Source: RGIG6353 sp964558655
Lineage (GTDB): Bacteria; Bacillota; Clostridia; Oscillospirales; SIG627
DNA: 19,033 nt
Assembly (NCBI GenBank): GCA_964558655.1
Contig: CAZLEX010000030.1
Coordinates: 1 to 19,033, forward strand
Direction: 5' to 3'
This document shows positions 7,801-14,479 of the stretch, one piece after another. Each line of letters begins with the position of its first letter. The first letter of the stretch is position 1. A program made the translations under genes and the position numbers. The notes below the pieces were generated by a model. That model was given only the letters and a program-made list of their open reading frames with translations, was not told where the DNA came from and did no database searches.

Positions 7801-7888
7801 CAACATCGTCAAAAGCGACAGCCGATACGACAAACAAAGCCATAAGCAAAGCAAAGAGCACTGCCAAAAAGCGTACGCTTGTTTTCAT
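4823..7888 (-). CDS. Exported SLH-domain surface protein (paralog 1, 1021 aa)
   Basis: Residues 1-25 are a classical signal peptide (MKTSVRFLAV, hydrophobic core, AVA before FDD). SLH domains follow: 26-73 (AIELLTSLGIIDGYEDGTFK, RDEMAKMIF), 88-137 (HWAQGFISWCHTKDIVGGY, TYDEALKMV) and a degenerate third at about 140-188 (ITRAQAAQILYNAF). SLH triplets bind pyruvylated secondary cell-wall polymer and hold S-layer and envelope proteins on the cell. The remaining 830 residues are beta-rich, acidic and rich in Tyr, Asp and Thr, with no enzymatic motif I recognise. The protein aligns along its whole length with the neighbour at 8226-11051 (e.g. FYPAYILINGKE here, FYPAVLLIDGKE there), so the two are paralogs. 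Start is fixed by AGGAGG at 7897-7902. The only Cys I noticed is in SLH domain 2. Role beyond surface location is unknown; S-layer or S-layer-associated protein is the best guess. Confidence 0.9.
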   Translation of the reverse strand: MKTSVRFLAVLFALLMALFVVSAVAFDDVEPTHKHYEAIELLTSLGIIDGYEDGTFKPDQPVERDEMAKMIFIMATAFYDAGNGTQVFPDVPDGHWAQGFISWCHTKDIVGGYEDGTFRPDDNITYDEALKMVATMLGYTDFDPELWPTDVRTVALKQLNLGENLPDTLQGDTVITRAQAAQILYNAFYKSMATTKTVSYYEPEGYEDATGNPVSREVKIEVAMTLAADVWDFSITEYKIVATENYAVNDVENGLFGTEKTGKADTIKIWDGETVLTASLEDLGLSSYKGNTDSLIGFTLSKVTKDGKDFKMSGIKGARYDNVSVNWVTATASTEGAWKSGSTYWYSDRIKLNGVLYSDDNFWNLRTVYVAKDATDTVFNVMSMPTAFADQFNSPSQTWETPVGTFGAISTSAAPYILSEVHINDYRANGYSTKLVWAVDSEGDGVIDYVFLKYVMPYIVTGVTDVVNNGQKDQLITYADLYSSTNTHTVYKSDVIFTSELKTGDIFTAAKIADSLYVEMVVQPQVTNLTSVTNGGKPTFAGIDGLSSIGENFLDLAAATVKDSIFDASEADYWLTDNADGTARELKVWIYKNKLIYTTAYDASSAAQDDSYNKAILLYVDKKTDKQLDYSTNKFVEFYPAYILINGKEEAINLNPDNAIDGASAAYVSADGSPYRASINSDSTLGFVYKLVTYTVDANGYYTLYTENDDRYDADKNLVEKVIPASDNPKLQYNELTGYYKLVTDNETYGSIDIDDSTILYYNYTKAATGDYKYIAFYTSDNIVSGKINEIAFNSDVYLTYDAEDDFYTLNTALLAGKLEAVTGGTTGSAVDPNKDGRVVYLAIEDSAAVALNGKAYYEHKFINIGTGEIFTVVQDKITIGNNAVRTYAGNFYTWSEDNGDYYRVTVHDLNSTDYDVVASVNVARGLIFDMGNYTEGIKISEDVKIVAFDDDLNRYELTLSDLADAVKFRQDNNSDGAFVIYVTYIDENSNTQIAYIITDYLAKNESGSVLHENVTDNFYW

Positions 7889-7939
7889 AACGAAAACCTC
7901 CTAATAATATTTGTGCTAAGAGTATTTTATACCTTATAC

Positions 7940-7990
7940 ATATTATCACAAAAAAATACTTTTGGCAAGTGCTTTTTTATTTTTGTTACA
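7940..7990 (-). promoter_or_regulatory. Promoter and upstream element of SLH paralog 1
   Basis: On the minus strand, -35 TTGCCA (7963-7968), 17 bases and -10 TAATAT (7940-7945) precede the ATG by about 50 bases. Upstream lie CACTTG overlapping the -35 (7966-7971) and, 12 bases further, a TGTAACA element (7984-7990) that is half of the palindrome GTTACA-taac-TGTAAC (7985-8000). The same arrangement is found before paralog 2. Confidence 0.65.
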
Positions 7991-8006
7991 TAACTGTAAC
8001 AGAATT

Positions 8007-8044
8007 AAAGGCTTTTTTTGTTAAATCTCACAAAAAAAGCCTTT
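8007..8044. repeat. Perfect 15-bp inverted repeat between the SLH genes
   Basis: AAAGGCTTTTTTTGT (8007-8021) and its exact complement (8030-8044) flank an 8-base loop. No T-run follows on either strand, so it is not a standard terminator, although it could be a second-line terminator or transcript-end stabiliser for paralog 2. A possible weak minus-strand promoter lies further upstream (TTGAAA about 8100, TATAGA about 8075, 19-base spacer). The rest of the 337-base gap is A+T-rich and unassigned. Confidence 0.6.
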
Positions 8045-8172
8045 GAAAATATCAATATATTGTGTTTTACACTTCTCTATACCACAAGAGTAAAAATATT
8101 TTTCAACATTTTGCACAAAAATCAGCGATTTTTTTCTACTTTAGTCAAAAATTCTTTAACTGTATAAACGGC

Positions 8173-8222
8173 ACGGAGCACACCCGAAGGTGTGCCCCGT
8201 ACACTAAGTAAAATTTACTTAG
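8173..8222 (-). terminator. 3' hairpins of SLH paralog 2
   Basis: A 12-bp stem with one mismatch (8173-8184 against 8189-8200) closed by a stable TTCG tetraloop on the minus strand, then GTTTAT. Between it and the stop codon lies a 19-base perfect palindrome, CTAAGTAAA-a-TTTACTTAG (8204-8222). Together they probably end and protect the paralog 2 transcript; the T-tract is weak for an intrinsic terminator. Confidence 0.6.
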
Positions 8223-8225
8223 GAG

Positions 8226-11051
8226 TTATTTTTTGAATGCACCAACCATGTCATAAGCTTTGGTGGAAACTGTTGTACCTGTGTAGTTGTCAACAATGAT
8301 CCATGCGAAGCAGAGATCGCCGTTGTCATCATAGTAGGTACCTACTGCCGCATTGAAGTCTACTCCCATGTCAACTACCTTCTTGTAAAGGGTTTCGAGA
8401 GAGGTGAGATCGAATGTGGTGTATGTGTATACATACTGTGCACTACCGAAGATCTTAACATCGGTGGGAAGCTTAACGCCTTCGCCGTAGTTAACTGTTT
8501 CGCCGTGTACATCATATGTAGCACCGTCAAGGTAAACGATACCACGCTGTGCGTCTACGCCGGTAATCTTAACGAGCTTAACGGAAGTTGTATCATCTGC
8601 TTTAACCTCTACATACTTCTTGTTTGCTTCGTCCCAACCGTAGAACTTGCCTGCTTCACCCTTGGTAGCACCCTCAGAGATGGTAAGAGTTGTATCAACA
8701 ACCTGCTGACCGTTCTTCATGGTTTCCATGTTGAGGAAGAGGTAGCTGTAGTAAGCCTTGCCGTCAACTTTGTTGGAAGCTGATGATTCGGCAACATACT
8801 TGATAAGACGAGCGTCGTTCTTGTAAGTTCTCGAAGATGTTACATTTGTACCGGTAAGAGTGAGCTTGCCGGAAAGAACAGTTGCGAGAAGCTTGTAAGA
8901 ACCGTCGGAGTTCTTAAGGAGGTATGTGGGCTGTGCGGTGGTTATATTATCGAATTTCTTAAGCATGGTAGAAGCGGTATATGTACCGAACTGTTCATAC
9001 TTATCTGTGAATGTATAGAACATCAAAGAGCTGTCTTCGATATCGACAATCTTGTTGTCGAACATATAAAGACCGGTATTGTTGTTAATCTTAAATGTTG
9101 CACCTGCTGCAACTACAACGGTATCGCCGAGATCGGTTGCGGTGGTCTTAAGTGAATAGAGACCGTCTTCTACAGTGTAGTTAACGAGCTTGTATGCACC
9201 AACAGCGTATCCGTTGTCGTCTTCATGAAGCTTGTATGCCGCAACTTCGAAAGAAGTAGCGTCCTTACCGTCGATAGCGTCGGTCTTCTTAAGGTTTACG
9301 GTAACTTCTTTGCCGTCGATAAGAAGAACTGCCGGATAGAATGTTTCGTAACGGTTTGTGGTTGTGTTGAGCTTGGGCTCGGTAGCATCCTTAACATAGA
9401 GAAGGAATGCGAGGTTGTAAGAATCTACAGTCGCAGCTGTTGCGGGAGCGGTTGTGTGAACTACATAACCGTTGTAGATGTAATAAACCTGATCTTCCGA
9501 AGTAGATGTAAGGAGTGTGGAAGCATCAAAGGCGATTGTGTTACCGGAGTTTGCAAAGTATGTACCGGTTCCTTTGTACTTAACAGTACCTACATTTTCA
9601 AGAGTAATGCTGCTATTGGTAATCTTTTCGGCAGCTGCCGTAACGGGAGTGATAACTTCGTCAACAACAATCTTATTTTGAAGTGTTGCGGCAACGAACA
9701 TATCGCCCTTCTTAAGAGTTACGGCTGTAGCGAGTTCGGTTGACTTAATTTCAAATGTGCTACTTTCACCAACCAGACGAACAGTATACTTGGTATAAGC
9801 TGCTGCGGAAGAAGTAGCGGCAACCTCTGTTACGCCTGTAACTTCAATGAGTTCATACGGTTGTACTTCGATTGCGTCAACTACACCGTCACCGTCATGG
9901 TCCATAACGAGTGCGGTATGAACATCGTCAAGACCATCAACAGTGAATGTTGTATCAACGGTAATCTTGTCGTCTCCATAATCAAGGAGTGTAAGATTTG
10001 CGAAAAGTGTATCGGACTTAGCGTCTGTGCCGTAAACAACGCCGTCAATCTTGACTTCGTTTGTCTTAGAGCCGTTCTTAACGACTTCTGCTACCTTAAC
10101 GCTTCCGAGAACGCTTGCTTTTGCAATTGTCTTGCCTTCTTTCTCAACAGTCTTGATGTTAAGACCGATGAGAGCGTCGTTGTTATCTGCGTAGCTGTCA
10201 AGGCCGATATCTGCCAATGCTACGGAATAAGCGTCTGCTGCCAATGATCCATCTTCGTAAACGGTAACGACATTGATCTTCTTAGCGTCGCCGGATTTAA
10301 CGAAATCATTGTAGCCGTAAGTCTCTGTACCTACAACACGAACGGTCTCTTCGGAGAACGCCCAAATGTCTGTAGCGAGAGTCTTAGCAACTTCAACGGG
10401 AACCTTAACTCTTACAGGGTCGCCGTTGCCGTCAACATAGCTTGTGCTGTAAACATATTCGACTTTTGTTTCGTTCATATCAACGAAAAGTGCATTGTAA
10501 AGAAGCTGTGCAACCTGTCCGCGAGTGAGGTAGTCGGAACCGTTAGCTTCGATGTTTTCACCGAGCTTGAGTTCTCTGAGAGCCTTTTGACGAACATCGG
10601 TGGGCCAGAGGTCAGAGTCGAAATCGGTATAACCGAGAACGCAGCAAACCATCTTGAGCGCTTCATCGTATGTTACATTGTTATCGGGGCGGAATGTGCC
10701 GTCACCGTAACCGCCTACGATAGACTTAGCGGAACACCAGGAAATGTATCCTACTGCCCAGTTGTCTGCGGTAACATCGTCAAACTTAACGGAGCCTTTA
10801 CCTGCATCAGAGAATGTAGTGTAAAGAACATATACGAGTTTTGCCATTTCGTCTCTTTCAACATTGTTGTCGGGACGGAATGTGCCGTCTTCGTATCCGC
10901 CGATAATTCCGAGCTGACTTAAAGTTTCTATAGCAGCTGCGTGCTTATAGTTTTCTTTAACATCAGGGAAAGAAGCGGAAACTGTAACTGCTGCAACTGC
11001 GAGCATAAGAACTGCAACAACAACAGCTAAAAAGCGTGTGCTTGTTTTCAT
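8226..11051 (-). CDS. Exported SLH-domain surface protein (paralog 2, 941 aa)
   Basis: The open frame extends upstream to 11153, but the real start is the ATG at 11049-11051. It has AGGAGG at 11062-11067, and translation from there gives a proper signal peptide (MKTSTRFLAV to VSA, about residue 26) nearly identical to that of paralog 1. SLH domains lie at about 27-76 (IETLSQLGIIGGYEDGTFRP), 90-140 (GYISWCSAKSIVGGYGDGTF) and, degenerate, 143-190 (LTRGQVAQLLYNALF). The 750-residue remainder is homologous to paralog 1 (blocks AVLLIDGKE, RGIVYL, GKFYGWDE) and has no enzymatic motif I recognise. Lys is written mostly AAG, unlike the AAA-rich neighbours, which by eye suggests high expression. It has its own promoter and 3' hairpins, so it is monocistronic. 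Probably an S-layer or major envelope protein anchored to cell-wall polymer. Confidence 0.9.
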   Translation of the reverse strand: MKTSTRFLAVVVAVLMLAVAAVTVSASFPDVKENYKHAAAIETLSQLGIIGGYEDGTFRPDNNVERDEMAKLVYVLYTTFSDAGKGSVKFDDVTADNWAVGYISWCSAKSIVGGYGDGTFRPDNNVTYDEALKMVCCVLGYTDFDSDLWPTDVRQKALRELKLGENIEANGSDYLTRGQVAQLLYNALFVDMNETKVEYVYSTSYVDGNGDPVRVKVPVEVAKTLATDIWAFSEETVRVVGTETYGYNDFVKSGDAKKINVVTVYEDGSLAADAYSVALADIGLDSYADNNDALIGLNIKTVEKEGKTIAKASVLGSVKVAEVVKNGSKTNEVKIDGVVYGTDAKSDTLFANLTLLDYGDDKITVDTTFTVDGLDDVHTALVMDHDGDGVVDAIEVQPYELIEVTGVTEVAATSSAAAYTKYTVRLVGESSTFEIKSTELATAVTLKKGDMFVAATLQNKIVVDEVITPVTAAAEKITNSSITLENVGTVKYKGTGTYFANSGNTIAFDASTLLTSTSEDQVYYIYNGYVVHTTAPATAATVDSYNLAFLLYVKDATEPKLNTTTNRYETFYPAVLLIDGKEVTVNLKKTDAIDGKDATSFEVAAYKLHEDDNGYAVGAYKLVNYTVEDGLYSLKTTATDLGDTVVVAAGATFKINNNTGLYMFDNKIVDIEDSSLMFYTFTDKYEQFGTYTASTMLKKFDNITTAQPTYLLKNSDGSYKLLATVLSGKLTLTGTNVTSSRTYKNDARLIKYVAESSASNKVDGKAYYSYLFLNMETMKNGQQVVDTTLTISEGATKGEAGKFYGWDEANKKYVEVKADDTTSVKLVKITGVDAQRGIVYLDGATYDVHGETVNYGEGVKLPTDVKIFGSAQYVYTYTTFDLTSLETLYKKVVDMGVDFNAAVGTYYDDNGDLCFAWIIVDNYTGTTVSTKAYDMVGAFKK

Positions 11052-11100
11052 AATGCGAAAACCTCCTAAATAAATTTTGCCTTGTTTTTTCGGCATCATC

Positions 11101-11150
11101 ATACTAACACAAACTTTTTCAAAAAACAAGTGTTTTTCGGTTTTGTAACA
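11101..11150 (-). promoter_or_regulatory. Promoter and upstream element of SLH paralog 2
   Basis: On the minus strand, -35 TTGTTT (11124-11129), 17 bases and -10 TAGTAT (11101-11106). CACTTG (11127-11132) overlaps the -35, and TGTTACA (11144-11150) lies 11 bases further upstream, matching paralog 1. The rest of the divergent gap (11151-11309) is A+T-rich and holds a palindrome TGGAAAA-t-TTTTCCA (11264-11278). Confidence 0.6.
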
Positions 11151-11309
11151 CAAATGTAATATTGGTGTGCATTTTGTTACAAAAGTTCCGCTTTATTTCA
11201 GACTTTTTAACTCTTCCTATTTATAGTTATACATTAAACATCTCTAAAACGCCGTGCAAAAAATGGAAAATTTTTCCAAAAATTTCTCCCTGTCAAAGTA
11301 AAACCGTTC

Positions 11310-11338
11310 TTGACAACAGGGCTGTTTTCAGATATACT
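11310..11338 (+). promoter_or_regulatory. Sigma-A promoter of the CapA-HAD-dehydrogenase operon
   Basis: TTGACA (11310-11315), 17 bases and TATACT (11333-11338), followed by AAGGAG and the ATG at 11374. The -35 forms an imperfect inverted repeat with CCCTGTCAA at 11288-11296 (partner TTGACAACAGGG, 11310-11321), a possible operator. Confidence 0.85.
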
Positions 11339-11373
11339 TATCGTATACAAAGCAAAAATTCAAGGAGTGAAAA

Positions 11374-12651
11374 ATGAACAGACCGTATAAAAACAAAAGA
11401 CAAATAAGACCTCAGATTGTTTTGTTTGTACTCATATTGCTCACCGTTGCGGTTACGGTATTTACCGTATCGCTTTTTAAACAGTATAAAGACACGCAAA
11501 CTCCGAGTGAACCTAATAGTGATACTCCCGGCAGTACACTTCGGGACGACACGAATACGCCGAGTATTCCGGACACTCCGAGCACTCCCGATACTCCGTC
11601 CGAAGTCCGCCTTTCGTTTGTGGCGGCGGGAGACAACCTGATACATCAGGCGATTATCGACGACGCAAAAAATCTCGCAAGTGAAAACAGTCGCAGTGAA
11701 TCCTACTATTTCGATCCCATGTACGAAAACATAAAGGATACTTTTTCGTCGGCTGACATTGCTTTCATAAATCAGGAAACCATGATTGCGGGGACTGATT
11801 CCCCCTATCAGGGATATCCGAGATTCAACACGCCTCAGGACATGGTATCGACGCTCGAGAGACTTGGAATTGATGTTGTCAACATAGCGACCAATCACTC
11901 CTACGATCTCGGCGGCAAAGGTTTTTCGGAATGTATAAAAGCCTTTAAAAATTCTTCAATCACGGCAATCGGCGGATATGAAAGCCGCGAAGATTACAAC
12001 AATATACGCATTATAGAAAAAGACGGAGTAACAATCGCTTTTCTCGCTTACACTTTCGGTGTCAATTCGGGTTGCAGTGCGGGTGCCGGTTACGAAAATC
12101 TCGTATTGCCTCTGATTGAAGAAAGCGAGATGAAACGGCAGGTAGCCGAAGCCAAAGAGCTTGCCGACCTTGTTTTCGTTTCGATGCACTGGGGCGTTGA
12201 AGATTCCTTTGATGTATCGGCGGCTCAAAAATCGGCGGCTCAAACGCTCGTCGATGCGGGTGTCGATGTCATAATCGGAACTCACCCTCATGTTATACAG
12301 GAAATGAAATGGAAAAACAGGTCAGACGGTGGCAAAACTCTCATTGCCTATTCTCTCGGCAATTTCATTTCGACAATGTACCCCGCCTACAACATGCTCG
12401 GCGGACTGCTTACTTTCGACATTGTCAAGAACGGTGACGAATGTTATATCGAAAATCCGAAGTTCACCCCGACAATAACCCATTACAGTTTAACGCGAGA
12501 CAGCCTTAAAGTATATTTCCTTAAAGACTATTCGCAAGACCTTTACAAAAAGCACGGCACATCTCTCAGAAGCGAATCGTCCGGCTGGAGTTACGAAAAA
12601 CTTGTGGCAAAGGTAAAGGAAATAATTCCCTCCGAATTTTTGAATTTTTAA
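11374..12651 (+). CDS. CapA family (PGA_cap) membrane-anchored metallophosphatase-like protein
   Basis: 425 residues. Residues 1-12 are basic, 13-35 form one membrane segment, and about 41-77 are a Pro/Thr/Ser-rich linker with PDTPSTPDTPSE repeats. The catalytic-type domain is therefore outside the cell. It carries the calcineurin-like motifs of the CapA/PgsA family: AAGDNLIHQA (Asp87, Asn88), INQET (131-135), ATNHSYDLGG (Asn174, His175), SMHWG (His272) and GTHPHVIQ (His304, His306), with YSLGNF near the end. Family members are known from poly-gamma-glutamate capsule assembly, but most isolated copies, without capB and capC as here, have no proven substrate. First gene of a three-gene operon; 22 bases to the next gene. 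An envelope polymer phosphoester is a reasonable but unproven target. Confidence 0.93.
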   Translation: MNRPYKNKRQIRPQIVLFVLILLTVAVTVFTVSLFKQYKDTQTPSEPNSDTPGSTLRDDTNTPSIPDTPSTPDTPSEVRLSFVAAGDNLIHQAIIDDAKNLASENSRSESYYFDPMYENIKDTFSSADIAFINQETMIAGTDSPYQGYPRFNTPQDMVSTLERLGIDVVNIATNHSYDLGGKGFSECIKAFKNSSITAIGGYESREDYNNIRIIEKDGVTIAFLAYTFGVNSGCSAGAGYENLVLPLIEESEMKRQVAEAKELADLVFVSMHWGVEDSFDVSAAQKSAAQTLVDAGVDVIIGTHPHVIQEMKWKNRSDGGKTLIAYSLGNFISTMYPAYNMLGGLLTFDIVKNGDECYIENPKFTPTITHYSLTRDSLKVYFLKDYSQDLYKKHGTSLRSESSGWSYEKLVAKVKEIIPSEFLNF

Positions 12652-12673
12652 GACAAAGGAGAGCAAAAGCAGT

Positions 12674-13477
12674 ATGAAACTTCAGGATATGGTAATCAAA
12701 GACGCGTCCGTTTTCAAATCCAAACTCGGATTTATATGCGATATGGACGGTGTAATATATCACGGCAACCGCCTTCTTGACGGAGTGACGGAGTTCGTGG
12801 ACTGGCTCAAGAAAGAGGACAAAAAATTTCTTTTCCTTACAAATTCGTCGGAAAAAAGTCCCCGTGAACTTCAGCTTAAGCTCAAGCGTCTCGGGCTGGA
12901 CATTGACGAGAGCCATTTTTACACAAGTGCTCTTGCCACCGCTGCATTTCTCGCCTCTCAAAAGCCGGGCTGTTCGGCGTATGTCATAGGCGAGGCGGGG
13001 CTTATAAACGCACTTTACGACAGAGGCATTTACATGAACGATGTTAATCCCGATTATGTCATCGTCGGTGAAACCCGTTCTTACAATTATGAAAAAATCG
13101 AAAAAGCGGTACATCTCATTTTCAGAGGTGCGAAACTTATAGGGACAAACACCGATGTAACGGGGCCTTCGGAAAGCGGTATTGTACCTGCCTGCCGTGC
13201 ACTGTGTGCTCCGATTGAAATGACAACGGGAAAAACCGCATATTTTGTCGGCAAACCCAATCCTCTTATAATGAGGCACGCAATAAATCAGCTCGGCTGT
13301 CACAGAGCCGACACGCTCATTGTCGGCGACCGTATGGATACCGACATTGTATCGGGTATTCAGACGGAAGTCGACACGGCTCTTGTCTTATCGGGTGTCA
13401 CAAACGACAGCAATTTCAACGACTTTTCTTACTGTCCGCACTACATTTTAAACGGTGTCGGCGATATTTGCAAATAA
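12674..13477 (+). CDS. HAD-IIA family hydrolase (NagD-like phosphatase)
   Basis: 267 residues, the normal size. Motif I is ICDMDGVIYHG (nucleophile Asp23, acid/base Asp25), motif II is FLFLTNSS (Thr56-Ser59), the C2a-type cap spans about residues 80-185, motif III is VGKPNP (Lys194), and motif IV is VGDRMDTDIVSG (Asp219, Asp224). This is the NagD/4-nitrophenylphosphatase/phosphoglycolate phosphatase branch, Mg-dependent cytosolic dephosphorylation of small phosphates. The substrate cannot be told. The AAGGAGAG site lies about 11 bases before ATG. Its stop overlaps the start of the next gene (TAATG), suggesting translational coupling to the dehydrogenase. Confidence 0.94.
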   Translation: MKLQDMVIKDASVFKSKLGFICDMDGVIYHGNRLLDGVTEFVDWLKKEDKKFLFLTNSSEKSPRELQLKLKRLGLDIDESHFYTSALATAAFLASQKPGCSAYVIGEAGLINALYDRGIYMNDVNPDYVIVGETRSYNYEKIEKAVHLIFRGAKLIGTNTDVTGPSESGIVPACRALCAPIEMTTGKTAYFVGKPNPLIMRHAINQLGCHRADTLIVGDRMDTDIVSGIQTEVDTALVLSGVTNDSNFNDFSYCPHYILNGVGDICK

Positions 13478-14427
13478 TGAAGGCGGTTTTTCTCGACAGT
13501 CACGCTCTCAATCCGGGCGATCTCGACACAAGTCGTATGAAAACTCTGTGTGACAGCGTTACATTTTACGATCGCACGGAAAGTACCGAGCAAGCGATTC
13601 AACGGATAAAAGACGCCGAAATAGTCATAACGAACAAAACGCCCGTAACAAGCGAACTTCTCGACGCCTGCCCGAATATTAAGTACATAACCGTAACCGC
13701 AACGGGATACAATACGATTGACACCGAAGCGTGTAAAAAGCACGGTATTCCCGTTTCAAATGTCCCGAAATACTCTACGAATTCGGTCTCACAGCACATT
13801 TTCGCACTGCTTCTCGAAATAACAAACCGTGTATCAGTTCATTCGGAAGCGGTTCTTCGCGGAGAATGGCAAAAATGTCCGGATTACACATTTTCACTGA
13901 CGGCCCTGAGCGAACTTGCCGGGAAAACAATCGGATTTATCGGAATGGGAGCGATAGGCACAAAGGCGGCACGCATAGCACAGGCTTTCGGAATGAAAAC
14001 GGTTTGCTATCATTCCCGCTCCGAATTGCAAAACTGCGAGCATCTCGATTTGGACAAGCTGCTCGAAATATCCGATGTAATTTCTCTTTGCTGTCCCGTA
14101 ACAAAAGATAACGAAAACATAATTAACCGCGAAAACATTGCAAAAATGAAAGACGGCGTAATTATCATAAACACGGCGAGAGGCGGGCTTATTGACGAGG
14201 ACGCACTCGCACAAGCTCTGTATTCCGGCAAAGTTTCGGCGGCGGGACTTGATGTTCTGAAGGAAGAGCCTCCGAAAAATTCTTCCGCACTCATAGGTGC
14301 ACCCAACTGTATATTAACTCCGCATATTGCGTGGGCACCGCACGAAACCCGAACAAGACTTCTTCATGAAACGGAAGAGAACATTCTTGCATTTCTTCGC
14401 GGAGAAGAACGAAACCGTGTCAATTAA
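13477..14427 (+). CDS. D-2-hydroxyacid dehydrogenase (glycerate dehydrogenase/hydroxypyruvate reductase-like)
   Basis: 316 residues from the ATG that overlaps the preceding stop by one base. A TTG nine bases earlier is possible but less likely. The NAD-binding Rossmann motif is GFIGMGAIG (153-161), and the catalytic triad is visible: Arg235 in NTARGG, Glu264 in LKEEPP, His283 in TPHIAWA. The catalytic-domain signature YSTNSVSQHIFALLLE is typical of HprA-type glycerate dehydrogenases, which interconvert hydroxypyruvate/glycerate or glyoxylate/glycolate with NAD(P)H; lactate-type activity cannot be excluded. There is no strong ribosome binding site, in keeping with coupling to the HAD gene. Last gene of the operon, followed by a hairpin. 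Confidence 0.92.
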   Translation: MKAVFLDSHALNPGDLDTSRMKTLCDSVTFYDRTESTEQAIQRIKDAEIVITNKTPVTSELLDACPNIKYITVTATGYNTIDTEACKKHGIPVSNVPKYSTNSVSQHIFALLLEITNRVSVHSEAVLRGEWQKCPDYTFSLTALSELAGKTIGFIGMGAIGTKAARIAQAFGMKTVCYHSRSELQNCEHLDLDKLLEISDVISLCCPVTKDNENIINRENIAKMKDGVIIINTARGGLIDEDALAQALYSGKVSAAGLDVLKEEPPKNSSALIGAPNCILTPHIAWAPHETRTRLLHETEENILAFLRGEERNRVN

Positions 14428-14430
14428 GTA

Positions 14431-14479
14431 ACGGTCTCCTGAGGTCAGATTTTTTCTGATTTCAAGAGACCGTGTTTTT
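14431..14479 (+). terminator. Nested hairpin terminator between convergent genes
   Basis: ACGGTCTC (14431-14438) pairs with GAGACCGT (14466-14473), followed by GTTTTTC. Inside the loop TCAGA/TCTGA (14445-14449/14455-14459) forms a second hairpin. It ends the dehydrogenase operon; the minus-strand side has no strong T-run, so for the SleC-like gene it is at best a partial terminator. Confidence 0.8.

Noticed and set aside
8007..8044. Standard intrinsic terminator
   Set aside because: Neither strand has a T-run after the stem, so I list it as a repeat instead.
11052..11153. Upstream extension of SLH paralog 2 by 34 codons
   Set aside because: It would bury the signal peptide and cover the promoter; AGGAGG and homology to paralog 1 fix the start at 11051.
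11338..11898. Minus-strand open frame of 186 codons
   Set aside because: Antisense to the CapA-like gene and overlapping its promoter; Arg/Tyr-rich composition is typical of a shadow frame.
12566..13303. Minus-strand open frame of 245 codons
   Set aside because: Antisense to the HAD-IIA gene, whose catalytic motifs are all present; no start signal and shadow-like composition.
13468..13476. TTG start for the dehydrogenase
   Set aside because: It adds only three residues; the ATG overlapping the stop (TAATG) is the usual coupling arrangement and gives the typical N-terminus MKAVFLD.
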